Positions 1-5,590 of a stretch of DNA of 10,614 nt are shown in pieces. This DNA comes from an uncultured Bergeyella sp. GTDB taxonomy: Bacteria; Bacteroidota; Bacteroidia; Flavobacteriales; Weeksellaceae. A model generated the notes under the pieces. It had not been told where the DNA came from and made no database searches. It saw nothing but the letters and a program-made list of their open reading frames with translations. A program made the translations under genes and the position numbers. The stretch covers positions 1 through 10,614 of the forward strand of contig CAKAOY010000026.1 in assembly GCA_916710115.1 (NCBI GenBank), read 5' to 3'. Position 1 is the first letter of the stretch, and every line of letters starts with the position of its first letter.

Positions 1-173
1 CTAGGAGCTACCGCAGGAGCTTGAAATACATTTGGTTGAGGAATATAGCTTACTTCATTACCTGCCAAAGGAGTTTTAATTGTGATTTCAAAATCTTTTG
101 TTTTGTACTTCACTTCTGAAACTTCTGCCTTAGAAACAAACTTAATAAGATTTTGTATGTCTTTAATGTCCAT
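1..173 (-). CDS. accB: Biotin carboxyl carrier protein of acetyl-CoA carboxylase, N-terminal part (cut by window edge)
   Basis: Only the first 57 codons lie in the window; the gene runs off the left edge. The translation begins MDIKDIQNLIKFVSKAEVSE and continues with VKYKTKDFEITIKTP, the usual AccB N-terminal helix followed by a short strand pair. It then enters a linker rich in Pro, Ala and Val (QPNVFQAPAVAP), as in AccB proteins before the biotinyl domain. The biotinylated lysine in the MKM motif would lie outside the window. AccB carries the carboxybiotin used to make malonyl-CoA, the first committed step of fatty acid synthesis, in the cytoplasm. accC is the expected next gene downstream but cannot be seen. 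A terminator and a possible promoter separate it from rpmF, so it may be transcribed on its own. The call rests on the N-terminal pattern plus the DUF177-rpmF neighbourhood. Confidence 0.82.
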   Translation of the reverse strand, partial: MDIKDIQNLIKFVSKAEVSEVKYKTKDFEITIKTPLAGNEVSYIPQPNVFQAPAVAP

Positions 174-191
174 ATTTGATAAATTATTTTT

Positions 192-199
192 CAAAGTTA
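192..199 (-). promoter_or_regulatory. Candidate accB promoter, -7 element
   Basis: On the minus strand the sequence TAACTTTG fits the Bacteroidota -7 consensus TAnnTTTG and lies 18 bases upstream of the accB start codon. No TTG lies at the usual 17-23 base distance upstream: the nearest is 12 bases away. It sits between the rpmF terminator and accB, where a promoter would be needed if termination is efficient. Confidence 0.4.
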
Positions 200-213
200 T
201 AAAAAAATATTCA

Positions 214-259
214 ATTAAAATATAAAAACCACCCATTTTTCCATAAAAATTGGTGGTTT
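214..259 (-). terminator. Rho-independent terminator after rpmF
   Basis: On the minus strand a hairpin at 226-259 pairs AAACCACC with GGTGGTTT and ATTTTT with AAAAAT, with one A-G mismatch between the two blocks and the loop ATGG. It is followed by a T-rich tract (TTATATTTT). It begins 36 bases after the rpmF stop codon. The plus-strand side has no comparable T run, so it most likely acts on the DUF177-rpmF transcript. Confidence 0.8.
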
Positions 260-294
260 AATTTCTTTCTTCTGAGGTAGGATACGATTATTCC

Positions 295-498
295 TTAGTT
301 TTCTTCAGAAGTTGCTACTTCTTTCTCTAAAACTACTTTACCTCTGTAATACAACTTACCTTCGTGCCAGTGAGCTCTGTGGTATAGGTGTAATTCACCT
401 GTTGTAGAATCTTTTGCTAATTGAGGAGCAACTGCTTTGTAGTGAGTTCTTCTCTTATCTCTTCTTGTTGAAGATTGTCTTCTCTTTGGATGTGCCAT
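295..498 (-). CDS. rpmF: 50S ribosomal protein L32 (bL32)
   Basis: The 67-residue product is a structural protein of the large ribosomal subunit. It begins MAHPKRRQSSTRRDKRRTHY, the typical basic bL32 N-terminus. It continues with TTGELHLYHRAHWHEGKLYY and RGKVVLEKE, matching the form of L32 seen in flavobacteria. It contains no cysteine, so it is the zinc-free type without the CxxC pairs of the zinc-ribbon form. The last few residues (VATSEEN) are an acidic tail. It lies 68 bases downstream of the DUF177 gene in the classic yceD-rpmF pairing and is probably transcribed from the promoter at 1108-1137. A small hairpin at 523-547 sits just ahead of its start. A terminator follows it. Confidence 0.97.
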   Translation of the reverse strand: MAHPKRRQSSTRRDKRRTHYKAVAPQLAKDSTTGELHLYHRAHWHEGKLYYRGKVVLEKEVATSEEN

Positions 499-522
499 TT
501 TTTAATAATTTTTTAATTTGAT

Positions 523-547
523 GACCGATGAGAAGATTTTCATCGTC
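523..547 (-). other. Hairpin in the DUF177-rpmF intercistronic leader
   Basis: Read on the minus strand, GAC-GATGA pairs with TCATC-GGTC, with one bulged G and the 8-base loop AAATCTTC. It ends 24 bases before the rpmF start codon. It is followed by A-rich sequence rather than a T run, so it does not look like a terminator. It could be an RNA processing site or a translational control element for L32. Chance formation in AT-rich DNA is less likely here because the stem is fairly GC-rich. Function is unknown. Confidence 0.45.
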
Positions 548-566
548 TCACCATATTTAAACTATC

Positions 567-1088
567 TTAATTTTTTAACTTTTTCAACATTTCCCATCTT
601 GGGTCAATAATTTCGTCCTCTATTTCCTCTTCGATTACCTGAGGAGCATATTTTTCCAATAAAGCTAAATCTTCATCGGAAATATTTGGTGAAAGTTTTT
701 TCATCGGAATAGATAGCATCACAGATTCGTATATTAATTGTGCAATATTGAATGCATAATCTTGATGAGGAATTGTAATTATTTCCTCGTGAGAATCATC
801 ATACTCTTCACCAAACTTTACCAAAAATTTAATATTCTCTTTGATAGGATAGTTAAACTTCTCTGTGGTAATATCACAAATCAATTCTACAATTCCGATA
901 CAATTAATATTAAACTCTAAAAAAGAAGAATGTTTGTCCAATAATACATTAATTGTAATTTCGGCGTTATCAAACTCTTTTTCGGTATCAAAAAGTTCAA
1001 AGAACGATTGAGTTATTTTAAAATTAAACTCGTGCTTCCCATTTTTAAGACCTATAAAAGGTATTTCATAGTTTCTCAACTTGTCCAT
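567..1088 (-). CDS. DUF177/YceD family protein linked to ribosomal L32
   Basis: The 173-residue product is the DUF177 (YceD-like) protein found immediately upstream of rpmF in many bacteria. The family is linked to 23S rRNA accumulation or ribosome assembly in some bacteria and plants; a role here is inferred. The N-terminus (LRNYEIPFIGLKNGKHEFNF) and middle (GIVELICDITTEKF, then NYPI) match the family pattern of a beta-barrel-like N-terminal half. An acidic region near residues 150-160 leads to the C-terminal DPRWEMLKKLKN, a signature ending of flavobacterial members. The family's CxxC-type motif is degraded: the position that is often a second cysteine is threonine here (CDITTE instead of CxxC-L-E). 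A strong promoter lies just upstream. A second ATG lies 11 bases further upstream but is out of frame. Confidence 0.85.
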   Translation of the reverse strand: MDKLRNYEIPFIGLKNGKHEFNFKITQSFFELFDTEKEFDNAEITINVLLDKHSSFLEFNINCIGIVELICDITTEKFNYPIKENIKFLVKFGEEYDDSHEEIITIPHQDYAFNIAQLIYESVMLSIPMKKLSPNISDEDLALLEKYAPQVIEEEIEDEIIDPRWEMLKKLKN

Positions 1089-1107
1089 AGTCCATAAAAT
1101 GAGTGTG

Positions 1108-1137
1108 CAAATATAAAAATATTTTTCGTAAAAACAA
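1108..1137 (-). promoter_or_regulatory. Bacteroidota-type promoter for DUF177-rpmF
   Basis: On the minus strand TTG (1135-1137) is followed by exactly 19 bases and then TATATTTG (1108-1115), matching the Bacteroidota sigma-ABfr-type consensus TTG-N19-TAnnTTTG completely. The -7 element ends 19 bases before the DUF177 start codon at 1088, which leaves a short leader. It is the best promoter match in the window. Confidence 0.8.
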
Positions 1138-1221
1138 AAAATAATCTAAAAAAATATTTTGTATTTGTTTTTTATTGTTTTGATGACTTAATAAATAATA
1201 TATATTATTATGAAAAAATAT

Positions 1222-1229
1222 TAATTTTG
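1222..1229 (+). promoter_or_regulatory. Candidate promoter -7 element for the alpha/beta hydrolase gene
   Basis: TAATTTTG matches TAnnTTTG and lies 19 bases upstream of the ATG at 1249. No TTG is found at the -33 distance; that region is occupied by a 16-base AT palindrome at 1194-1209. The position supports ATG 1249 rather than the in-frame TTG at 1240 as the start codon. Confidence 0.45.
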
Positions 1230-1248
1230 TCTAAAATATTTGAGAAAA

Positions 1249-2004
1249 ATGCTTAATTATAATATAATAAAAGGAGGAAAAGATTATCTTCTACTTTTAC
1301 ATGGATTTATGGAAGATAGTAGGATTTGGCAACAAATGGAGCGATACTTATTACCGTTTTTTACACTTATAGAAGTGGATTTATTGGGGCACGGAGAATC
1401 CGAAAATAGAGCAGAAAAGCATACGATGGAGGATATGGCTATAGCTGTGTATGAGGTTATTGAAAATCTTAATATAAATAAAATCAATATTTTAGGGCAT
1501 TCTATGGGAGGGTATGTAGCCTTGGCTTTTGCTGAAAAATACGGGGATTTGCTGGAATCTATTACTTTGTTTTTTTCTTCTACGTTAGCTGATGATGAGG
1601 AAAAGAAAAAAATCCGAGAGAGGAGTCTATTGGTAGTAGATAAAGCCTTTTCTATGTTCGTAAATAACGCAATACCAAGTACTTTTAATATAAATAAAAT
1701 CAACCAATTACAATCGGAAATTGATTTTGCAAAGAAAATAGCACTTTCAACAAATGTAGATGGAGTGAAGTCTGCTCAGAGAGGTATGATGTGTAGGATA
1801 GATAGAACAGATATATTGAATTTTTTTCAAAAAAAGATATTAATTATTATTGGAAAATATGATAATACTATGGATGTTGTTAAATTTATTAATAAAATAC
1901 CTCAAAAAGATAATATCAGAGTGAAATTGTTAGATTGTGGGCATAATGGCCATTTAGAAATGCCTAAACGATGTTCTGAAATTATTGTAAATTATTTAAA
2001 ATAA
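1249..2004 (+). CDS. Alpha/beta hydrolase family protein (MenH/BioH-like)
   Basis: The 251-residue product has the alpha/beta hydrolase fold without a signal peptide, so it is probably cytoplasmic. Visible features in order are the oxyanion loop HGF (residues 18-20), the strand and turn VDLLGHGES (43-51), the nucleophile elbow GHSMGG (83-88, Ser85), the acid in GKYDNTMD (Asp205), and the catalytic histidine in CGHNGHLEMP (His232). A complete Ser-Asp-His triad is therefore present. Length is typical of single-domain esterase, MenH and BioH-type enzymes. The substrate cannot be told from sequence alone. I chose ATG 1249 because it lies a normal distance after the -7 element; an in-frame TTG at 1240 would add three residues. 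It is a single-gene unit diverging from DUF177 and ending in a shared terminator with nrnA. Confidence 0.85.
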   Translation: MLNYNIIKGGKDYLLLLHGFMEDSRIWQQMERYLLPFFTLIEVDLLGHGESENRAEKHTMEDMAIAVYEVIENLNINKINILGHSMGGYVALAFAEKYGDLLESITLFFSSTLADDEEKKKIRERSLLVVDKAFSMFVNNAIPSTFNINKINQLQSEIDFAKKIALSTNVDGVKSAQRGMMCRIDRTDILNFFQKKILIIIGKYDNTMDVVKFINKIPQKDNIRVKLLDCGHNGHLEMPKRCSEIIVNYLK

Positions 2005-2034
2005 ATGAGTTGAATTAATCAACTCATTTATTTT
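2002..2034. terminator. Bidirectional terminator between the hydrolase gene and nrnA
   Basis: The 12-base arms TAAATGAGTTGA (2002-2013) and TCAACTCATTTA (2019-2030) are perfect inverted repeats around the loop ATTAA. T runs follow on both strands (TTTT at 2031-2034, and TTTAAATAATTT on the minus strand). The outermost TAA of each arm is the stop codon of the gene ending there, so the structure serves two converging genes with almost no spare DNA. Confidence 0.85.
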
Positions 2035-3032
2035 AACTCAGATGCTAAATTTTTAAATTTGGAAATAGTAGTTTCCATATCATCAAGAGATTTCCCACCA
2101 GAGGCATTAATGTGTCCACCTCCATTGAAATATTTTCTTGAAAAATTATTTACATCAATATTTTTTTTACTTCGGAAAGATATTTTGATGAATTCTTCAT
2201 ATAAATCTTCTATAAAAAATGCTGATACCTCAACACCCAAGATACTTAATCCATAATTTACAAATCCTTCGGTATCTCCTTTTTCAAAGCCATATTTTTT
2301 CAGTTCGTCCCTTTTTAGATATAGAATAGCAGTTTTACCATCGTTAATAACCTCTAAACGGCTAAGAATTAATGATAATAAATGAATACGAGAAATAGAG
2401 TTTGTATCCCAAGTATTAGATGAAATTTCGGATGGTTCAGCACCTTTTTCTATCAAATTAGCCGTTATTCTGTGTGTTGTGGCACTTGTAGAGCGGTAGC
2501 GGAAGCCTCCCGTATCGGTCATAATCCCCGTATATAGGCATTTGGCAGTATTTTCATTGATGAAATGAGTTTCTTCCATAGCCTCTATAAAATGATAAAT
2601 CATTTGACAAGTGGCAGGAATTGTGGTGTCAGAATATACGAAATCAAAGGTGTCTGGTTGTTGATGGTGGTCTATAAGAATCTTTTTTCCTTTTGATTTT
2701 TCAATGAGCGAACTTATGAAATTTCCACTTCGAGATGGTGTATTAAAGTCTAATATGAAGATAATATCTGCGTTTTTGATGAGGTCGGATGCTTTTTTTT
2801 GTTTATAATCTGCAATAATTATCTTTTTTGCATCGGGCATCCATTTTAGGAATTTAGGGAAATCATTTGGGACAACCACTTCGGCATCTATTCCTTTGGT
2901 ATTTAAATAATGTTTTAGCCCCAATGAACTTCCTATAGCATCACCATCAGGGTTGTAATGAGTGATGATAACGATTTTATTTTGTGAATTGAGTATTTTT
3001 TTTATTTCTGATAACTCATGTGTATTAAACAT
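2028..3032 (-). CDS. nrnA: Bifunctional oligoribonuclease / pAp phosphatase, DHH family (NrnA-like)
   Basis: The 334-residue product is a DHH/DHHA1 phosphoesterase. The metal-binding motifs are complete: HYNPDGD (residues 25-31), DFN (95-97), DHH (121-123) and the aspartate in TGIMTDTGGF (168-177, Asp173). The C-terminal DHHA1 domain carries the substrate-binding GGGHINASGG (304-313). Family members of this length degrade 2-5 nucleotide RNA fragments and, in many cases, dephosphorylate 3'-phosphoadenosine 5'-phosphate, in the cytoplasm with Mn2+. It is the last gene of the minus-strand operon, 5 bases after the DUF3822-like gene, and ends inside the shared terminator. Activity on c-di-AMP is possible in this superfamily, but no regulatory or membrane domain as in GdpP is present. 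Confidence 0.9.
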   Translation of the reverse strand: MFNTHELSEIKKILNSQNKIVIITHYNPDGDAIGSSLGLKHYLNTKGIDAEVVVPNDFPKFLKWMPDAKKIIIADYKQKKASDLIKNADIIFILDFNTPSRSGNFISSLIEKSKGKKILIDHHQQPDTFDFVYSDTTIPATCQMIYHFIEAMEETHFINENTAKCLYTGIMTDTGGFRYRSTSATTHRITANLIEKGAEPSEISSNTWDTNSISRIHLLSLILSRLEVINDGKTAILYLKRDELKKYGFEKGDTEGFVNYGLSILGVEVSAFFIEDLYEEFIKISFRSKKNIDVNNFSRKYFNGGGHINASGGKSLDDMETTISKFKNLASELK

Positions 3033-3037
3033 AACTA

Positions 3038-3709
3038 TTATTTAATTATTTTGATATTTTTTACGAATTTTTTTAATTCGGATACGAAAGTTTCATTTTC
3101 TATAATTTCGCCATAGATGAAAAAATGAGTTTCATCAAGGTTGAAATTGATTTTTGTGAGACTAAACATAATAAAGTAAAGAAAATCCACTTCGGAATAA
3201 ATGTCTAAATTATTGTACAGAATGAGATTTTTGTGGTCAAGAGCTACAAACTCACACTGTTGATGGTATAGATTGATGTGTATTTCTTTTCTATTTTTGC
3301 AATGAATATTCTGTAAAAAATTCTCTCCTGAGAAGTTGAATTGAGTTTTTTTGTCTTTTCCTTTTATTAATGTGTAATACTTTTTCGGAAAAGAATAATA
3401 AAATTGTATTTTGAACTTTTTGTTGATGGAAAGCATCAGTTCCTCCGTTTTTTTATTGATAGGCGAGTTAAAACGAATCAAATCAAATCCCATTTCGTGG
3501 TGTGAAAATCCATCGGGTGTGATGGTGAAATGATTAATGGCAGAAACTACAGAAATAGAATTAAAATCTTTATTGAGTATATTCGTGAGATGGCTATATA
3601 TAATATCTTCATTATCGTTGATATACATTGCTTCCTCCAAAAGATGGTTTCTTTTGAGGATTTTGTATTGCAATCCGTCTTTGGTAAAAAGTAAATGTAA
3701 TTGACTCAT
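3038..3709 (-). CDS. DUF3822-like protein of unknown function
   Basis: The 223-residue product has no catalytic motif or signal peptide that I can recognise. It resembles the Bacteroidota family DUF3822, judged by overall length, a middle segment (SINKKFKIQFYYSFPKKYYT), the hydrophobic strand LILYNNLDIYSEVDFLYFIM, and an ending of the form FFIYGEI followed by NIKIIK. Family members are thought to have an actin-like fold, but no ATP-binding motif is clear here. It is lysine-, asparagine- and phenylalanine-rich like its neighbours. It sits 16 bases after the Smr gene and 5 bases before nrnA, so it is almost certainly co-transcribed with both. A profile search would settle the family assignment. 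Confidence 0.6.
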   Translation of the reverse strand: MSQLHLLFTKDGLQYKILKRNHLLEEAMYINDNEDIIYSHLTNILNKDFNSISVVSAINHFTITPDGFSHHEMGFDLIRFNSPINKKTEELMLSINKKFKIQFYYSFPKKYYTLIKGKDKKTQFNFSGENFLQNIHCKNRKEIHINLYHQQCEFVALDHKNLILYNNLDIYSEVDFLYFIMFSLTKINFNLDETHFFIYGEIIENETFVSELKKFVKNIKIIK

Positions 3710-3725
3710 AATTTGTGCAAAGATA

Positions 3726-4229
3726 TTAAAAAATATCGCTAATCTCTACTATTACAGCACCAGATTGATGGTGCAGAATATCTTGATTATAAAATGTAAC
3801 GCTATATTGGCTCTCTAAGGTATCATACACTAATTTTTGTAGTGTGCCATCACCTATGCCGTGTATCACTTCTAATTGTTTTATACGATGTTCTTTACAA
3901 AAATCTAAAGTTTCCAAAAGTTTGTTTTTTTGAATAAAAAGCCTCTCAAAACTATCGTATTTTTCGGGTTGATCGACCAATTTATTAAAATGCAAATCCA
4001 AGATAAAACGATTGTCAGCATGTTTTTTAGACTTTGGTTTGGCGTATTCGTATTTATCTTTTATTTTGATTTTATCATAAAAAGAATGGTCTCGTATCAC
4101 TAATTTATCCTTATGATATTGATGTGTAAAACCAAATTTGTCTTTTATAGTGATGATGTCCTCCCTCACAGAGGTAACTATACCTTGTAAATCTTCATCA
4201 ATTACCGAAACATTATCATTTATTTTCAT
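3726..4229 (-). CDS. Smr-domain protein (MutS2 C-terminal-like)
   Basis: The 167-residue product has an N-terminal small beta domain (about residues 1-45, with VSVIDEDLQGIVTSVREDII) resembling the KOW-like or SH3-like segment found in MutS2 and related proteins. A lysine-rich linker (60-70) follows, then an Smr domain. Smr signatures are LDLH (77-80) and HGIGDGTL (123-130), which correspond to the family's DLHG and HGxGxG motifs; the glycine of the first is phenylalanine here. The domain ends in AVIVEISD. Smr domains in other bacteria (SmrB, MutS2) are nucleases or nucleic-acid binders that act on RNA at collided ribosomes or on branched DNA. There is no MutS ATPase part, so this is a stand-alone Smr protein. 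Its start overlaps the stop of the phosphoesterase gene by four bases (ATGA). Confidence 0.85.
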   Translation of the reverse strand: MKINDNVSVIDEDLQGIVTSVREDIITIKDKFGFTHQYHKDKLVIRDHSFYDKIKIKDKYEYAKPKSKKHADNRFILDLHFNKLVDQPEKYDSFERLFIQKNKLLETLDFCKEHRIKQLEVIHGIGDGTLQKLVYDTLESQYSVTFYNQDILHHQSGAVIVEISDIF

Positions 4230-4717
4230 TTGCTACCTAATTCTATTATTTCTAAATCTCTAATTTCTTTTCCTATGATAGAGAATCTCATCATCGTTCG
4301 TACTTTATGCCATCCCACTTTGCCGCAAGCACCAGGGTTTAGGTGTAGTAGATGCAGTTTTTCGTCGTACATAGCTTTTAAAATATGTGAATGCCCCGAG
4401 ATGAATAATTGCGGAATACCATTTTTAAATTCTGCCCTCGTTCGAGTCGAATATTTATTAGGATAACCGCCGATATGTATCATCAAAACCTCTACATTTT
4501 CACAATAAAAACGATTAACTTCGGGAAATATAGCCCTAATTTCGTGGCTGTCAATATTTCCCCAAACCCCTCTTAGTGGTTTTATAGATTGTAGTTTTTC
4601 AATAACTTCCATAGAGCCGAAGTCTCCGCAGTGCCAAATTTCATCTGTTTCTTTAGCATAGTCCAAAATTCTATCGTCTATGTAAGAGTGTGTATCCGAA
4701 AGGAGTAAGATTTTCAT
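4226..4717 (-). CDS. YfcE/MJ0936-type metallophosphoesterase
   Basis: The 163-residue product is a small calcineurin-like phosphoesterase, probably a cytoplasmic phosphodiesterase. All metal-binding motifs are seen in order: DTH (residues 8-10, Asp8 and His10), GD (31-32), GNIDSHE (53-59, Asn54), His81 in MIHIGG, and GHSH (108-111). The length and the arrangement GNxD...GHTH/GHSH are those of the YfcE/MJ0936 subfamily rather than larger Ser/Thr phosphatases. The natural substrate is not known for most members. It is the first gene of the operon; its stop codon overlaps the Smr start (ATGA). No good TAnnTTTG promoter is seen upstream: the best is TTTCTTTG, one mismatch, which lies very close to the start. 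Confidence 0.9.
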   Translation of the reverse strand: MKILLLSDTHSYIDDRILDYAKETDEIWHCGDFGSMEVIEKLQSIKPLRGVWGNIDSHEIRAIFPEVNRFYCENVEVLMIHIGGYPNKYSTRTRAEFKNGIPQLFISGHSHILKAMYDEKLHLLHLNPGACGKVGWHKVRTMMRFSIIGKEIRDLEIIELGSK

Positions 4718-4801
4718 TCTGCAAAGAAAAGAAATTTTATGTTTTTGTGGGCTATTTCCCCCGATTATACTTAATATTTATTTTTCAGATGTAAAATTTC
4801 G

Positions 4802-4809
4802 TACTTTTG
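4802..4809 (+). promoter_or_regulatory. Candidate truA promoter, -7 element
   Basis: TACTTTTG matches TAnnTTTG and lies 25 bases upstream of the truA ATG, a normal distance. The -33 region is T-rich but has no TTG. It would drive truA and the ABC transporter gene together. Confidence 0.45.
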
Positions 4810-4834
4810 TATCAAAAATTATAGTATATCGCAT

Positions 4835-5569
4835 ATGAGGTATTTTATAGAATTTTCATATAACGGCAAAAATTATTTCGGTTACCAAATTCAGCCTAAC
4901 CAAATCTCCATACAAGAAGTCTTAGAGAAATCTCTTTCTCTAATCCTCAGAGAGGATATAAAGACTATTGGAGCAGGACGAACCGATACTGGGGTCCATT
5001 CTAAGAAGATTTTTGCACATTTTGATACCCAACAAAATTTGCCCGAAAATTTAGTGGAACGCCTTAATGCGTTTCTACCAAGTGATATATCTATCCATCG
5101 GATTTTTAAGGTTAAGGAGGACTTACACGCTAGATTTAGTGCGACATATAGAACCTATAATTACTTCATTTATCAAGGTAAAGACCCTTTCCGACAAGAC
5201 TTCTCTTGGCAAATACGAAAGAAGATTTTAAATATTGAAAAGATGAATCAAGCTTGTGAAATCTTATTTGAGTATGATGATTTTAGTAGTTTCGCAAAGG
5301 TAGGGGCAGATAACAAAACAAATCTCTGCAAGATTTATACTGCTCAATGGCACCAAAATGCAAATGAATTGATATTTGAAATATCAGCCAACAGATTCCT
5401 AAGAAATATGGTGAGAGCTATCGTAGGAACAATGGTAGATATAGGACTTGAAAAAATAACTCCTGACCAATTCAGAAGAATCATTGAAAATAAAAATCGT
5501 AATAATGCAGGCTCCTCAGCACCAGCTCAAGGATTGTTTCTTGTAGATGTTGGATATGATTTCTCCTAA
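4835..5569 (+). CDS. truA: tRNA pseudouridine(38-40) synthase TruA
   Basis: The 244-residue product isomerises uridines 38-40 in the anticodon arm of many tRNAs. The catalytic aspartate lies in GRTDTGVH (residues 48-55, Asp51). Other family signatures are FSYNGKNYFGYQIQPN (7-22), LHARFSATYRTYNY (97-110), NRFLRNMVRAIVGTM (186-200) and AGSSAPAQGL (225-234). Length and motif spacing are normal, so the gene looks intact. It is followed after 21 bases by the ABC transporter gene with no terminator between, so the two are likely one transcript. It diverges from the metallophosphoesterase operon across a 117-base gap. Confidence 0.97.
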   Translation: MRYFIEFSYNGKNYFGYQIQPNQISIQEVLEKSLSLILREDIKTIGAGRTDTGVHSKKIFAHFDTQQNLPENLVERLNAFLPSDISIHRIFKVKEDLHARFSATYRTYNYFIYQGKDPFRQDFSWQIRKKILNIEKMNQACEILFEYDDFSSFAKVGADNKTNLCKIYTAQWHQNANELIFEISANRFLRNMVRAIVGTMVDIGLEKITPDQFRRIIENKNRNNAGSSAPAQGLFLVDVGYDFS

Positions 5570-5590
5570 AAAACGAACATAAATAATATA

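Noticed and set aside
1240..1248. In-frame TTG start for the alpha/beta hydrolase, adding three residues
   Set aside because: The -7 element at 1222-1229 would leave almost no leader, and ATG 1249 gives a normal leader and the usual family N-terminus.
3718..3725. TATCTTTG on the minus strand, a TAnnTTTG match just ahead of the DUF3822-like gene
   Set aside because: It lies directly after the Smr stop codon and only 9 bases before the start codon, has no TTG upstream, and the genes are already packed as one operon. Probably chance.
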